A stretch of DNA of 39,971 bases from Caldilineales bacterium (lineage in GTDB: Bacteria; Chloroflexota; Anaerolineae; J102). The translations under genes and the position numbers were made by a program. The stretch's first letter is position 1; every line of letters begins with the position of its first letter. The notes beneath the pieces were generated by a model. That model saw nothing but the letters and a program-made list of their open reading frames with translations. It did no database searches and had not been told where the DNA came from. The stretch is from assembly GCA_013360575.1 (NCBI GenBank), contig JABWBG010000003.1, positions 1-39,971 on the forward strand, in the 5' to 3' direction. This document shows, piece by piece, positions 9,177 to 16,241 of the stretch.

Positions 9177-10589
9177 TCAGAATGGGCTTGGCCCTGTACC
9201 TTGGCGCCGGAACCAGTCCAGCTCGATATAGGCCAACCCGCCCCGCTCGTAGTATTCCACCACGACCTTGTGCCAGCCGGCGCCGACGCGCAGAAAGTGA
9301 TTGCCCACGCGCTTGGCGTCGTCACTCCATCCCTGGATCACATGGTGGCCGGCAAGATAGAGGTTGATGCCGTCATCCACCTTGGCCTCGAAGAAATAAT
9401 CTCCCGGTTCGAAGTAGAAAAGCCCTTCCCAGCGGGCTGACCAGTTATCGTTGGGGATGACGCCGGCCTGTGGGGAGCCGAGAGACCAGTTGTATTGCAA
9501 TTGAATCTGCCCTGCCGGCTCGATGCGCGCCAGCGCCGGCTCGCCGGAGAGGGAGATGGTATCGTAATAGAGGGCGAGCCATTGCCCGCGCGGGGCCTCC
9601 AGCGGCTGATACCAGAAACGCAGCCAGGCATTGCCGGCCAGTTCCAGGAATTCCACCCGCACAGCGTGGCGGCCGCTGAGGTAGCGCGCGTGGGTGTAGG
9701 TCTCGGCGGTGGCCCCGCGCCACTGATCGATCACCAATGTTTCGTCGATCCAGACGCGTATCCCGTCATCGCCGCGGGCGCTGAACTGGTAGAGGCGGCC
9801 ATCGAAATCGATAGTGCGCTCGAACCGCGCCGCGAAGAAATCCGCGGGCAGACCGGGCGCGGGCGCGCCGGCCCCCCAATCGAAAGCGATCTCCTGGGCC
9901 ATGCCCCAGGCATCGGGCGCGCTGCGCAGGGTTTCATCCGCAAAATAGGAGACGCGCCAATGATCGAGTGGGGGCGCCTGCGCCGCCGGATCGGCCACAC
10001 TCACCAGAGGCACAGAGGCGACATCGCCGGTGACGATGACAAGGTCGCCCGAGACCCAGCCTTCGCGGCCGTCGGCCGCGGGGCAGCAGAGGTACCACCA
10101 GGGCCGGGCGCCGGCGGAACGGCCCACGATCGGGAAGCGCTGGCCCTGCTGGATCTGGCCGACGCGGGCAGAGGCGGTGCTGGGGCCTGCCCGCACATTC
10201 AGCGCGGGCACGGCGACTTCGGCCATGGCCTGCTCGCCCCCGCGCGGGGGGTCGCTGCTGGACGCGATCTCGCTGACCACGATGCGGGGCAGATCGCCGG
10301 CTGCGGCTTGATACAGGGTTCCCCACACCTTGACCTGCACCTGCGGCCGCAGGTCGCGCAGGCGTACGATCTCCCGTTCGATCGTGGCGTTCATGCCGGC
10401 CAGGGCGTAGAGGGCGTTATCGGGCGTGCGCAGGCGGTTTTCGTAGGCCGCGCCGCGCGTCTGCTCGATCACGCCGATCAGAGCGTAGACCGGTTTACTC
10501 TCTTGGGCTGCGGCCGGCGCGGTGGCGCTGCCGGCGCCGAGGAGGAACAGAGCCAGGACAAGGAAAAGCTTGCAACGTCGGGCGCACAT
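9177..10589 (-). CDS. secreted protein with SH3-like and two PA14 domains
   Basis: The protein has 470 residues. A signal peptide (about 1-29: basic start, LFLVLALFLLGAG core, AAAQES cleavage region) indicates export. A bacterial SH3 domain follows (about 126-187), recognised by LNVRAGPSTASARVGQI and the closing GWVSGDLV. Two PA14-like beta-barrels come next (about 213-330 and 338-462): W-x-x-x-Y-F-A...RFERTIDFDG...DDGIRVWID and WLALYYD...FEPGDYFFEAKVDDGINLYLAG. PA14 domains usually bind carbohydrates, and SH3b domains bind peptidoglycan or peptides, so a cell-surface glycan-binding role is likely; no catalytic domain is present. It converges on the WD40 gene across the 82-bp repeats. Confidence 0.85.
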   Translation of the reverse strand: MCARRCKLFLVLALFLLGAGSATAPAAAQESKPVYALIGVIEQTRGAAYENRLRTPDNALYALAGMNATIEREIVRLRDLRPQVQVKVWGTLYQAAAGDLPRIVVSEIASSSDPPRGGEQAMAEVAVPALNVRAGPSTASARVGQIQQGQRFPIVGRSAGARPWWYLCCPAADGREGWVSGDLVIVTGDVASVPLVSVADPAAQAPPLDHWRVSYFADETLRSAPDAWGMAQEIAFDWGAGAPAPGLPADFFAARFERTIDFDGRLYQFSARGDDGIRVWIDETLVIDQWRGATAETYTHARYLSGRHAVRVEFLELAGNAWLRFWYQPLEAPRGQWLALYYDTISLSGEPALARIEPAGQIQLQYNWSLGSPQAGVIPNDNWSARWEGLFYFEPGDYFFEAKVDDGINLYLAGHHVIQGWSDDAKRVGNHFLRVGAGWHKVVVEYYERGGLAYIELDWFRRQGTGPSPF

Positions 10590-10651
10590 GGGATGGGGCA
10601 GCCGCGGCTTTTGGTGTACCGAGAGCGGGATGTGCCGGTATGTGAGACGCG

Positions 10652-10675
10652 GCCTTGTGTATTATAACACAAGGC
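10652..10675 (-). promoter_or_regulatory. palindrome covering a TATAAT box, upstream of the PA14 gene
   Basis: GCCTTGTGT (10652-10660) and ACACAAGGC (10667-10675) are perfect 9-bp inverted arms. On the minus strand the 6-nt centre reads TATAAT, an ideal -10 box about 72 bp before the PA14 gene start at 10589. No good -35 is seen. It could be an operator over a promoter, or a terminator hairpin for the gene at 10750-10950. Confidence 0.4.
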
Positions 10676-10749
10676 TGGGGGTGGGAAGGGCAATGCATCA
10701 TCCGTTCGATCCAGCCTTCTTGGCCAGGCCGCTTGGGCCGAAATCCACC

Positions 10750-10950
10750 TCAATGCCATTCTGCCAGCGCCTGTTCCGTTGCGGCCAGCGCCTGATCGAC
10801 AGTCTTGAACCTTTGGTCGCTTTCCCAGATCATCCCGCCACTATCCAAGACGCGCACCAGAGAATAGCTGAAATCGTCCTGGCCCAACTCGATCCAGCCA
10901 TCGCCGCTGAGGATCCACGAAGCCAGGTGGGGGTATTGTTGATCGAACAT
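10750..10950 (-). CDS. small acidic hypothetical protein (66 aa)
   Basis: The start at 10950 (MFDQQYPHLASW) is set by AGGAG 8 nt upstream on the minus strand; a longer frame back to 11016 has no such site. The protein is acidic and rich in Trp, Asp and Glu (DGWIELGQDDFSYSLVRVLDSGGMIWES). It reads as one compact alpha/beta domain ending in a helix (TVDQALAATEQALAEWH). I recognise no family motif. It lies downstream of the transthyretin-like gene on the same strand and may be cotranscribed with it. Function unknown. Confidence 0.7.
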   Translation of the reverse strand: MFDQQYPHLASWILSGDGWIELGQDDFSYSLVRVLDSGGMIWESDQRFKTVDQALAATEQALAEWH

Positions 10951-11040
10951 GTTGAGACTCCTGTCTGGATTGGAATTGGCACTTTCATACCTGTTCCAGA
11001 TGCTGCTGATGAACATCCAATGCCGGCGAGTGGCGTAAGA

Positions 11041-11376
11041 TCAGGCCGCGCCCGCCGGCAGATCCACCTGTAAACTGATGGAGGTTCGCCGGCCCGCGTT
11101 GCGCCGCACCGGGCTGATGGCTACCTGCTCATCCTCGTCAAAAACCCGGATATAGAGATCCGGCCCGCTGCTTTCCTTGTCGTCGTGCTTGAACTGAACT
11201 TGCGCAAAGCGGATGGTATACCGGCCATCCCGATTCGTTGTCGCCTCACCCAACAGATCGTCTTTGGAGCGCAAGTCCTGGTCATAGGCGCGGACGGTTA
11301 GCCCGGCCAGCGGCTTGCCTTGCCGGTCGACAATGCGTCCACTCAGCGTGTAGGTCGGGTTCAGTTTTGTAGCCAT
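11041..11376 (-). CDS. carboxypeptidase-regulatory/transthyretin-like beta-sandwich protein
   Basis: The protein has 111 residues and a clear GGAGG site ahead of the ATG. The sequence has the carboxypeptidase regulatory-like pattern: Y-T-L-S-G-R-I-V-D-R-Q-G-K-P-L-A-G-L, V-R-A-Y-D, G-x-A-T-T-N-R-D-G-R-Y-T-I-R-F, then L-Y-I-R-V-F-D. It should be a single seven-stranded beta-sandwich. There is no signal peptide, so it probably stays in the cytoplasm or acts with a partner. Such stand-alone domains occur in Chloroflexota and other bacteria near toxin or surface-protein genes, with no agreed role. The next gene downstream on this strand is the small acidic protein, 90 bp away. Confidence 0.75.
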   Translation of the reverse strand: MATKLNPTYTLSGRIVDRQGKPLAGLTVRAYDQDLRSKDDLLGEATTNRDGRYTIRFAQVQFKHDDKESSGPDLYIRVFDEDEQVAISPVRRNAGRRTSISLQVDLPAGAA

Positions 11377-11623
11377 TGTTCATTCCTCCATCATATAGGT
11401 AGGGGGGCGGCTAGCTCTGCGCGACTTGCCGCGAGTCGACTAGGTTCTACAAGTCAATACGGATGCATCTCATCATCTCAGTTTCTGCAGAATCCGATAA
11501 AAAATGTCAGACAAACTACAGGCCAGACAGCAAGATATAAAAGACGCGCCTACATCCGACTTGCACCCCGTTTTGCTGCCAATCAGCCCTGCTGCACGGC
11601 GTCGCCCTGGCCCTGTGGCGCGA

Positions 11624-11704
11624 GATCAGGCCGCGCAGGATCGTGGCCGCGCCCCAGAGGTAGGATTCGAGTGCCTGTTGGGTGAGACAAGTTGTCATGG
11701 TCAT
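11624..11704 (-). pseudogene. hsdM fragment: N-terminal scrap of a type I restriction methyltransferase subunit (HsdM)
   Basis: On the minus strand the first ~27 codons read M-T-M-T-T-C-L-T-Q-Q-A-L-E-S-Y-L-W-G-A-A-T-I-L-R-G-L-I. This is the characteristic opening helix of HsdM proteins (L-x-x-Y-L-W-G-A-A-x-x-L-R-G-x-I-D). After this point the frame runs on to 11516 but with no resemblance to HsdM, and the remaining ~450 residues are missing. It lies between the DUF5615 toxin gene and the transthyretin-like gene, in the same orientation, and is probably what is left of a restriction-modification operon. The match is short, from family knowledge only. Confidence 0.5.
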
Positions 11705-11717
11705 GTTTGTAAGAAGT

Positions 11718-12101
11718 TCAACCTCTCGCAGAAGTTGAACGTGTATGCTCGCGCCAGTCATTGAGCCAGCGCACCTGTCCGGGCCACTCTTCGGCAGTCG
11801 TCTGGGTGAGCAGGTTGTCAACGGCAGCAATCAGGCCCGATAGTGTCCAGTCGTTTTGCCGGGCTAGGACAATGCCGCCGTGCGCCGGGTAAATCTGGAC
11901 CAGCCGCATAAAATCGCCGATGTTGCATGTCAGGATGCACCGCCCGCGGGCGCTGGCTTGCAAGAGTTGCTGTTCATCGCTGGCGTCGAAGGGCATCCAC
12001 TCGCAGGGCGTGCGCGTGACATCATGCCCGCGTTCGACTGACATCCTTTGCAGTGTGCGAAAGGAGACGTCGGCATCGAGATGCAGGCGTGGGTTAGCCA
12101 T
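11718..12101 (-). CDS. DUF5615 PIN-like toxin
   Basis: The protein has 127 residues from the ATG at 12101. That codon overlaps the last codons of the upstream DUF433 gene by 8 nt, which fixes the start and implies translational coupling. The sequence has the DUF5615 form of the PIN fold: an N-terminal LHLDADVS strand with acidic residues, GHDV, then DEQQLLQASARGRCILTCNIGDFMRL (the T-x-N-x-x-D-F motif), and HGGIVL. These acidic positions are the presumed Mg-binding nuclease site. With the DUF433 partner it forms a type II toxin-antitoxin pair; RNase activity is inferred, not shown. A 7-bp inverted repeat, GTTCAAC/GTTGAAC, lies just past the stop. Confidence 0.8.
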   Translation of the reverse strand: MANPRLHLDADVSFRTLQRMSVERGHDVTRTPCEWMPFDASDEQQLLQASARGRCILTCNIGDFMRLVQIYPAHGGIVLARQNDWTLSGLIAAVDNLLTQTTAEEWPGQVRWLNDWREHTRSTSARG

Positions 12102-12495
12102 CCGTTTGCCTGGCCAAAACCGCTTCGTTGGCGATTTGCGAGTCAATCTCGGCGCGATGCGCGGTGAAGAAGTTCAGTGCTTCCTCGATTTGTCGCTGCG
12201 CCAGCCCATACTCCTCGGCAAGTTCTGCCTTCGTCATCCCCCAGGTTTCATGGGCGATTGCTACAGCCTGCACGCGTATGCCCGTACCCCGCAACACCGG
12301 CACGGGCACACCGCTGGCCCCGCGCCGGTAGGTAATCTGGGGAAACTCCGGGTCGTCGAGTTGTTGGTTGAGCGAACCGACTTTCTCGGCAGTTGCCCAG
12401 AGGATGAACTGATTAAGCGAGACGCCCTGCTTCTGCGCCCAGGCCTCTGCTTCCTGTTTCAATTGTTGGGGTAAGTTCAATGCATACCGTGCCAT
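12094..12495 (-). CDS. DUF433 antitoxin with ribbon-helix-helix-like N-terminus
   Basis: The protein has 133 residues. The start at 12495 (MARYALNLPQQLKQEAEAWA) is chosen because the N-terminal strand-helix-helix begins there and a GAGG-type site precedes it. Residues ~1-45 look like an Arc/HicB-type DNA-binding ribbon-helix-helix (ALNLPQQL...AQKQGVSLNQFILWATAEKV). Residues ~60-120 are a DUF433 domain (ITYRRGASGVPVPVLRGTGIRVQAV...GMTKAELAEEYGLAQRQIEEALNFF). The fused build suggests it both represses its own operon and neutralises the DUF5615 protein encoded directly downstream with an 8-nt overlap. Confidence 0.82.
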   Translation of the reverse strand: MARYALNLPQQLKQEAEAWAQKQGVSLNQFILWATAEKVGSLNQQLDDPEFPQITYRRGASGVPVPVLRGTGIRVQAVAIAHETWGMTKAELAEEYGLAQRQIEEALNFFTAHRAEIDSQIANEAVLARQTDG

Positions 12496-12610
12496 TCCGC
12501 ACCTCTCAAAAAAAATGATGTTGTATAGCACATCATATCAGACATCCTCTTTTCTGGTCAACCCACCATCCACCCTCCTTCCACTAGGATGCGCCGCAGG
12601 ATATGGAAGT

Positions 12611-12642
12611 GCGCCGCCGCCTCACCCACCTCACGTCTTGGC
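12611..12642. repeat. 32-bp dispersed repeat, copy A
   Basis: The 32 bp beginning GCGCCGCCGCCTCA and ending CTCACGTCTTGGC recur at 15489-15520 with two mismatches. This copy directly abuts the higA stop codon (12642-12644); the other overlaps the end of the DoxX-like gene, also on the minus strand. Confidence 0.7.
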
Positions 12643-12959
12643 TATGACAGGGCGGGAAGGGGCTGGATACGGGTCAACACCTCTTGATGCCCGCTCTCCG
12701 ATTCCCATAAATCCCGGGCCTGCTGCGCCCTGAGCCAGAAGGTCGCAGAATTCCCGAAAAGGCGCGACAGGCGCAGCGCCATCAGCGGCGTCACCGCGCG
12801 CTCCTCCCGCAGCAGTTCATGGATCGTTTGTCGTGACACACCCAGGGCCGCGGCCAGGCTGCTGGCCGTCAAACCATAATCGGGCATAAAATCCTCGCGC
12901 AGCATCTCGCCGGGGTGCGTCGGCGGAACCTGGCGCGGTTCGGTATTCGGGATCGACAT
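12642..12959 (-). CDS. higA: HigA-family antitoxin
   Basis: The protein has 105 residues with a strong site (TAGGAG) ahead of the ATG. It shows the HigA signature P-P-T-H-P-G-E-M-L-R-E-D-F, then a Cro/CI helix-turn-helix (about 31-50: ASSLAAALGVSRQTIHELL) and the family tail TPLMALRLSRLFGNSATFWLRAQQARDLW. HigA binds HigB and represses the higBA promoter. It lies 137 bp downstream of higB on the same strand. That toxin-first order is normal for this type, but the gap is longer than usual and may hold a second promoter. Confidence 0.93.
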   Translation of the reverse strand: MSIPNTEPRQVPPTHPGEMLREDFMPDYGLTASSLAAALGVSRQTIHELLREERAVTPLMALRLSRLFGNSATFWLRAQQARDLWESESGHQEVLTRIQPLPALS

Positions 12960-13096
12960 GGTTTGTCTCCTAAACTCGAGTCACTTTGCAAACATGCGTC
13001 TCGCTTCTGGCGTGACGATGGACGGTAGATGATAGCGAATCCCCCATGCAGATGGGTGCATCATCCATTCACCATGGTCTATCGCCATTGACAAAA

Positions 13097-13378
13097 CTAA
13101 TGATAATCGGTGATCTCAACATCGTAAGCGTCGCCATCGATGAAACGAAAGCAGATGCGCCATTGGTCATTGATAGAGATAGCGTACTGCCCGGCGCGAT
13201 CGGTTTTCAACTCGTGCAAGCGATTGCTCGGCGGCGCTTTGAGATCGCTCAAATCTGTTGCCAGGTCAACGTACTCCAACCTGCGCCGCGCCCGCTTGAC
13301 AAGATCAGGCGGCAGCCGCCTGGATTTGCCGGTAACGAAAAGTTGGTGGGTATCTTTGTCGGCAAAGGTCTGAATCAC
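13097..13378 (-). CDS. higB: HigB-family mRNA interferase toxin
   Basis: The RelE-fold toxin has 93 residues: V-I-Q-T-F-A-D-K-D-T...LPPDLVKRARRRLEYVDLATDLSDLKAPPSNRLHELKTDRAGQYAISINDQWRICFRFIDGDAYDVEITDYH. The conserved features are the PPSNRLHELKGDR-like loop, the SINDQWRICFRF strand and a C-terminal HxxD/DYH region. I start it at the GTG at 13378 because HigB proteins begin M-I-x-T/S-F-x-D/H-K; the frame runs back to 13528 but that extension has no family match, and no strong ribosome binding site is seen. It is expected to cleave mRNA on the ribosome and to be neutralised by HigA. It diverges from the SWIM gene across ~140 bp. Confidence 0.9.
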   Translation of the reverse strand: MIQTFADKDTHQLFVTGKSRRLPPDLVKRARRRLEYVDLATDLSDLKAPPSNRLHELKTDRAGQYAISINDQWRICFRFIDGDAYDVEITDYH

Positions 13379-13518
13379 CGGGGCATTGTAATCTGTCACG
13401 TGACAGTTGTCAAAACCATTCGGCCCGGTTATGGATACCGTCAAGCGCGGGATCCCCTTGGCCCACAGCCCGACTGGCATTATAATACCGCCAACCGTTA
13501 CAACCCGGAGGCGAACCC

Positions 13519-15312
13519 ATGACCCCATTCACCGAAGCCGATATCCGCGCTGGCGCCACCATGCAAGTGTTCGATCGCGGCGCCAGCTACTATCACAACG
13601 GCTATGTCTCCGGCATCGTCCAGCGCGGGGCCTTGCTCATGGCGCAGGTCGAGGGCAGCGAGGATACGCCCTACCAAATCGTCGTCACCCTGACGGCCGA
13701 CGGCGGCATCAGCCAGGCGACCTGCACCTGTCTCTACGACTGGGGTGGCTACTGCAAGCACATCGTCGCCCTGCTGCTGGCCACGCTGCGCGGAGGGCCG
13801 ATCACGGTCAAGCCGGACCTGGCGACGCTGCTGACCGGCCTGAACGAGGCCCAATTGCGCCGCATCCTCGGCGGGTTGGTGGAGGGCGATCCGGCGCTGA
13901 TCGCGGTCATCGAACAGGAGGTCGAGTGGCTGACGGCCACGCCGGTCACACCGGCCCAGGCTCCGGTCGATCATGGCATCCCGGTCGATCTGGCCGCCAT
14001 CCGCTGGGAGATCCGCAAGGGTTTGCGCAACGCCAGCGCATCCAGAGATTACGGCGACAGCTACTGGGACGATGATGAGGCCGGCCAGATCGACGCGGCG
14101 GAGATCCTGGGGCCGCACCAGGATCTGGCCGAGCGCCTGTTGGCAGCGGGAGACGGGGCCGCGGCCACGGAGGTGATCATCGCCATGATCGAGGCCTGGG
14201 GCAACGGCATCGCTGACCTGGATGAATGGGTAATCGAAAACAACCCGGATGTCCTGATCGAATCCGCCACAGACCTGGGCGCGCTGCTGGCCGAGGCGCT
14301 GTTGAGCCAGGCCCTGACTCCCGATCAGCGCGGTCAATGGCTGGCCCGCGTCGAGGACTGGGCCAATGACGACGTGGTCAATCTTGATCTCGTTGAGACC
14401 GCGCTGGAGCAGTGGTGGGATGCGCCCGCGTTGGTCGCGGCCATGCAGGGCGAGATCACTGAAAAGGGCGCGTGGGAGGGAGCCCCCCCCATCTACGCCG
14501 AAGAACTGACCCTGGCGCGGCTGCGCATCCTGGCGCGCCAGGGCCGAACGCAGGAATACATCCATCTGGCAGAAGCGGAAGGGCAGACCAGCCTCTACAT
14601 CCACATGTTGGCCCGCGACGGCCAGGTGGAACGGGCGGTGGCGGAGGCGGTGGCGTATCTCCAATCCCCGACTGAGCTCCTTTCGCTGGCTCGCACGCTG
14701 GCCGCACAGGACGCGCAGCCTGCCGCACTCATGGTTGCTGCGCACGGGCTGGGCGTGACCGCGCAAGTGAGCAAGACCGAACTGGCGCGCTGGACCGTAG
14801 ACGAGGCGCAAACGGCCGGCGACCGCGACCTGGCGCTGGGCGCGGCGCAAATCGCCTTCACCAGCAGCCTGGAGTTGGCCGATTATCAGGCCGCCGAGCG
14901 CCTGGCCGGCGCCGGCTGGCCAGCGATCAAGGCCAGGCTGCTGGCCCATCTGGCGCCCGCCTACTCCTCCCGCAAGGTGGACGTCTACCTCTACGAGAAG
15001 ATGCTGAAAGAGGCGATGGCCGCGGTCGATGGATCGTTATATTACGACCACTACCTGGAGAGGGTGATCGAGGCGACACGCGCCGAGTATCCCGATTGGG
15101 GCATCGGCAAGTGCAAGCAACTGGCAGAAAGCATCATGAACGAGGGCAAGGCCAAATACTACGACACCGCCGTGGAGCGACTACGCACCGCTCGCGACAT
15201 CTACGTGCAGCACAACCGGCAAGCCGAGTGGCTGACCTATCTGAATGGGCTGATAGCCCTTCACGGGCGCAAGTATAAGCTGGTGCCGATGTTGGCGCGG
15301 CTGCGGAAGTAG
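13519..15312 (+). CDS. SWIM zinc-finger protein
   Basis: The protein has 597 residues; the start at 13519 follows CGGAGGCG at a normal distance. The SWIM motif C-x-C-x(7)-C-x-H is present at Cys69, Cys71, Cys79 and His81 (ATCTCLYDWGGYCKH), within a short beta fold typical of SWIM domains. The rest is acidic, mostly helical and rich in Ala and Leu, with TPR-like helix pairs in the C-terminal half (for example LARLRILARQGRTQEYIHLA and the ending YDTAVERLRTARDIYVQHNRQAEWLTYLNGL). SWIM proteins of this layout are common and often annotated as zinc-finger hypothetical proteins; binding to DNA or protein is presumed. It is monocistronic, divergent from higBA. Confidence 0.85.
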   Translation: MTPFTEADIRAGATMQVFDRGASYYHNGYVSGIVQRGALLMAQVEGSEDTPYQIVVTLTADGGISQATCTCLYDWGGYCKHIVALLLATLRGGPITVKPDLATLLTGLNEAQLRRILGGLVEGDPALIAVIEQEVEWLTATPVTPAQAPVDHGIPVDLAAIRWEIRKGLRNASASRDYGDSYWDDDEAGQIDAAEILGPHQDLAERLLAAGDGAAATEVIIAMIEAWGNGIADLDEWVIENNPDVLIESATDLGALLAEALLSQALTPDQRGQWLARVEDWANDDVVNLDLVETALEQWWDAPALVAAMQGEITEKGAWEGAPPIYAEELTLARLRILARQGRTQEYIHLAEAEGQTSLYIHMLARDGQVERAVAEAVAYLQSPTELLSLARTLAAQDAQPAALMVAAHGLGVTAQVSKTELARWTVDEAQTAGDRDLALGAAQIAFTSSLELADYQAAERLAGAGWPAIKARLLAHLAPAYSSRKVDVYLYEKMLKEAMAAVDGSLYYDHYLERVIEATRAEYPDWGIGKCKQLAESIMNEGKAKYYDTAVERLRTARDIYVQHNRQAEWLTYLNGLIALHGRKYKLVPMLARLRK

Positions 15313-15488
15313 ACGATTTCTGGCACACGCGCAAGGCCTCGCATCCAGAAAGGCGACCGTGACAGCGCCCCGCCGCCCTCACTTGCCATAGCTGGCGTAG
15401 GCGGATGGGCTGGACACTGCCGCCGGGCATGGCAGGGCAGGCAGGGAAGGAGGGCAACTGGCCGCGCGGGTGAGAAAGGATCGCCCCT

Positions 15489-15520
15489 GCGCCGCCGCCT
15501 CATCCGCCTCACGTCTTGGC
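15489..15520. repeat. 32-bp dispersed repeat, copy B
   Basis: This is the second copy of the element at 12611-12642, with two mismatches. Here it overlaps the last codons and stop of the DoxX-like gene. Both copies lie at the 3' end of minus-strand genes. Confidence 0.7.
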
Positions 15521-16021
15521 CGGCGCCCGCTCCCGTTGCAAGGCCCTGGCCTCGCTGACGATGCCGCCCCCGCGCACGGTGGCGCCGAGGACGATGCCGG
15601 CGCTGATCAGCACCAGGTTCTTGATGATGTACTGGCCCTCCAGCGTGGGCGCGTAGGGAATGCGGGTGAAGACCTCCGCCGGGAAGAAAAAGAGGGGCGT
15701 CATCGTGCCCAGCATCTGCAAAAAGAGCAGCAGCAGGGTGGCGCGCATCCACACCCCGAAGATCAGGCCCAGGCCGATCAGGGTTTCCCAGGCGGCGAGG
15801 ATGTAGATCGACAGCTCTGGCCGGATCAGGCCAAAGGTCATCACCTCGATGGTGCGGGTGGCCAGCGCCTCTGCCGGGCTGAGGCCGGGGAAGAACTTGA
15901 GGAAGCCGAACCAGAAGAAGGCCAGGCCCAGGCTGACGCGCAGCAGCACAATGCCGTAACGCGCCATCCAAGCGGTGATTTTGCTATCGATTTGGTTGAA
16001 GGTGGTTTGTAGATCGGTCAT
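15509..16021 (-). CDS. DoxX-like integral membrane protein
   Basis: The protein has 170 residues with about four transmembrane helices (about 22-42, 70-92, 93-115, 135-152). The first contains the DoxX-like pattern [32 protein letters not shown] conserved R near the first helix and the FGFLKF segment point to the DoxX/DUF417 family. Members are linked to respiration or redox stress in some species, but the function here is open. The start at 16021 has a weak GAGG-like site. It follows the tocopherol-cyclase-like gene on the same strand after 220 bp containing two hairpins, so it is probably transcribed separately. Confidence 0.78.
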   Translation of the reverse strand: MTDLQTTFNQIDSKITAWMARYGIVLLRVSLGLAFFWFGFLKFFPGLSPAEALATRTIEVMTFGLIRPELSIYILAAWETLIGLGLIFGVWMRATLLLLFLQMLGTMTPLFFFPAEVFTRIPYAPTLEGQYIIKNLVLISAGIVLGATVRGGGIVSEARALQRERAPAKT

Positions 16022-16049
16022 GGTGGCCTCACAAGAAGCGATGACAGGG

Positions 16050-16103
16050 GACAGTCGCTGCCTAAACGACTGTCAGCGCCTATAGAAAGGGCGCCGCGCC
16101 CTT
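16050..16103. terminator. two adjacent hairpins between minus-strand genes
   Basis: GACAGTCG (16050-16057) pairs with CGACTGTC (16067-16074). AAGGGCG (16087-16093) pairs with CGCCCTT (16097-16103). Lying after the tocopherol-cyclase-like gene and before the DoxX-like gene, they may end transcription of the former; no long T run is present. Confidence 0.4.
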
Positions 16104-16241
16104 GCCGACAATCAGCCGGGCGCCGCGCGTGCGGGTGACGTGGTTTCAGGCCCACTGTATCATCCCCAGCAGCTTGTTGTCGAACTCGATCAGATAGCCA
16201 CGATCATCACGTTGGGCCGTTCCAGCCCTGCGTCCGGCGCT

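Noticed and set aside
9495-10667. 390-residue plus-strand frame opposite the PA14 gene
   Set aside because: The minus strand has a signal peptide, SH3b and PA14 motifs; this frame has none.
13498-14949. 483-residue minus-strand frame opposite the SWIM gene
   Set aside because: The plus-strand gene has a clear SWIM motif and ribosome binding site; the opposite frame is composition-driven.
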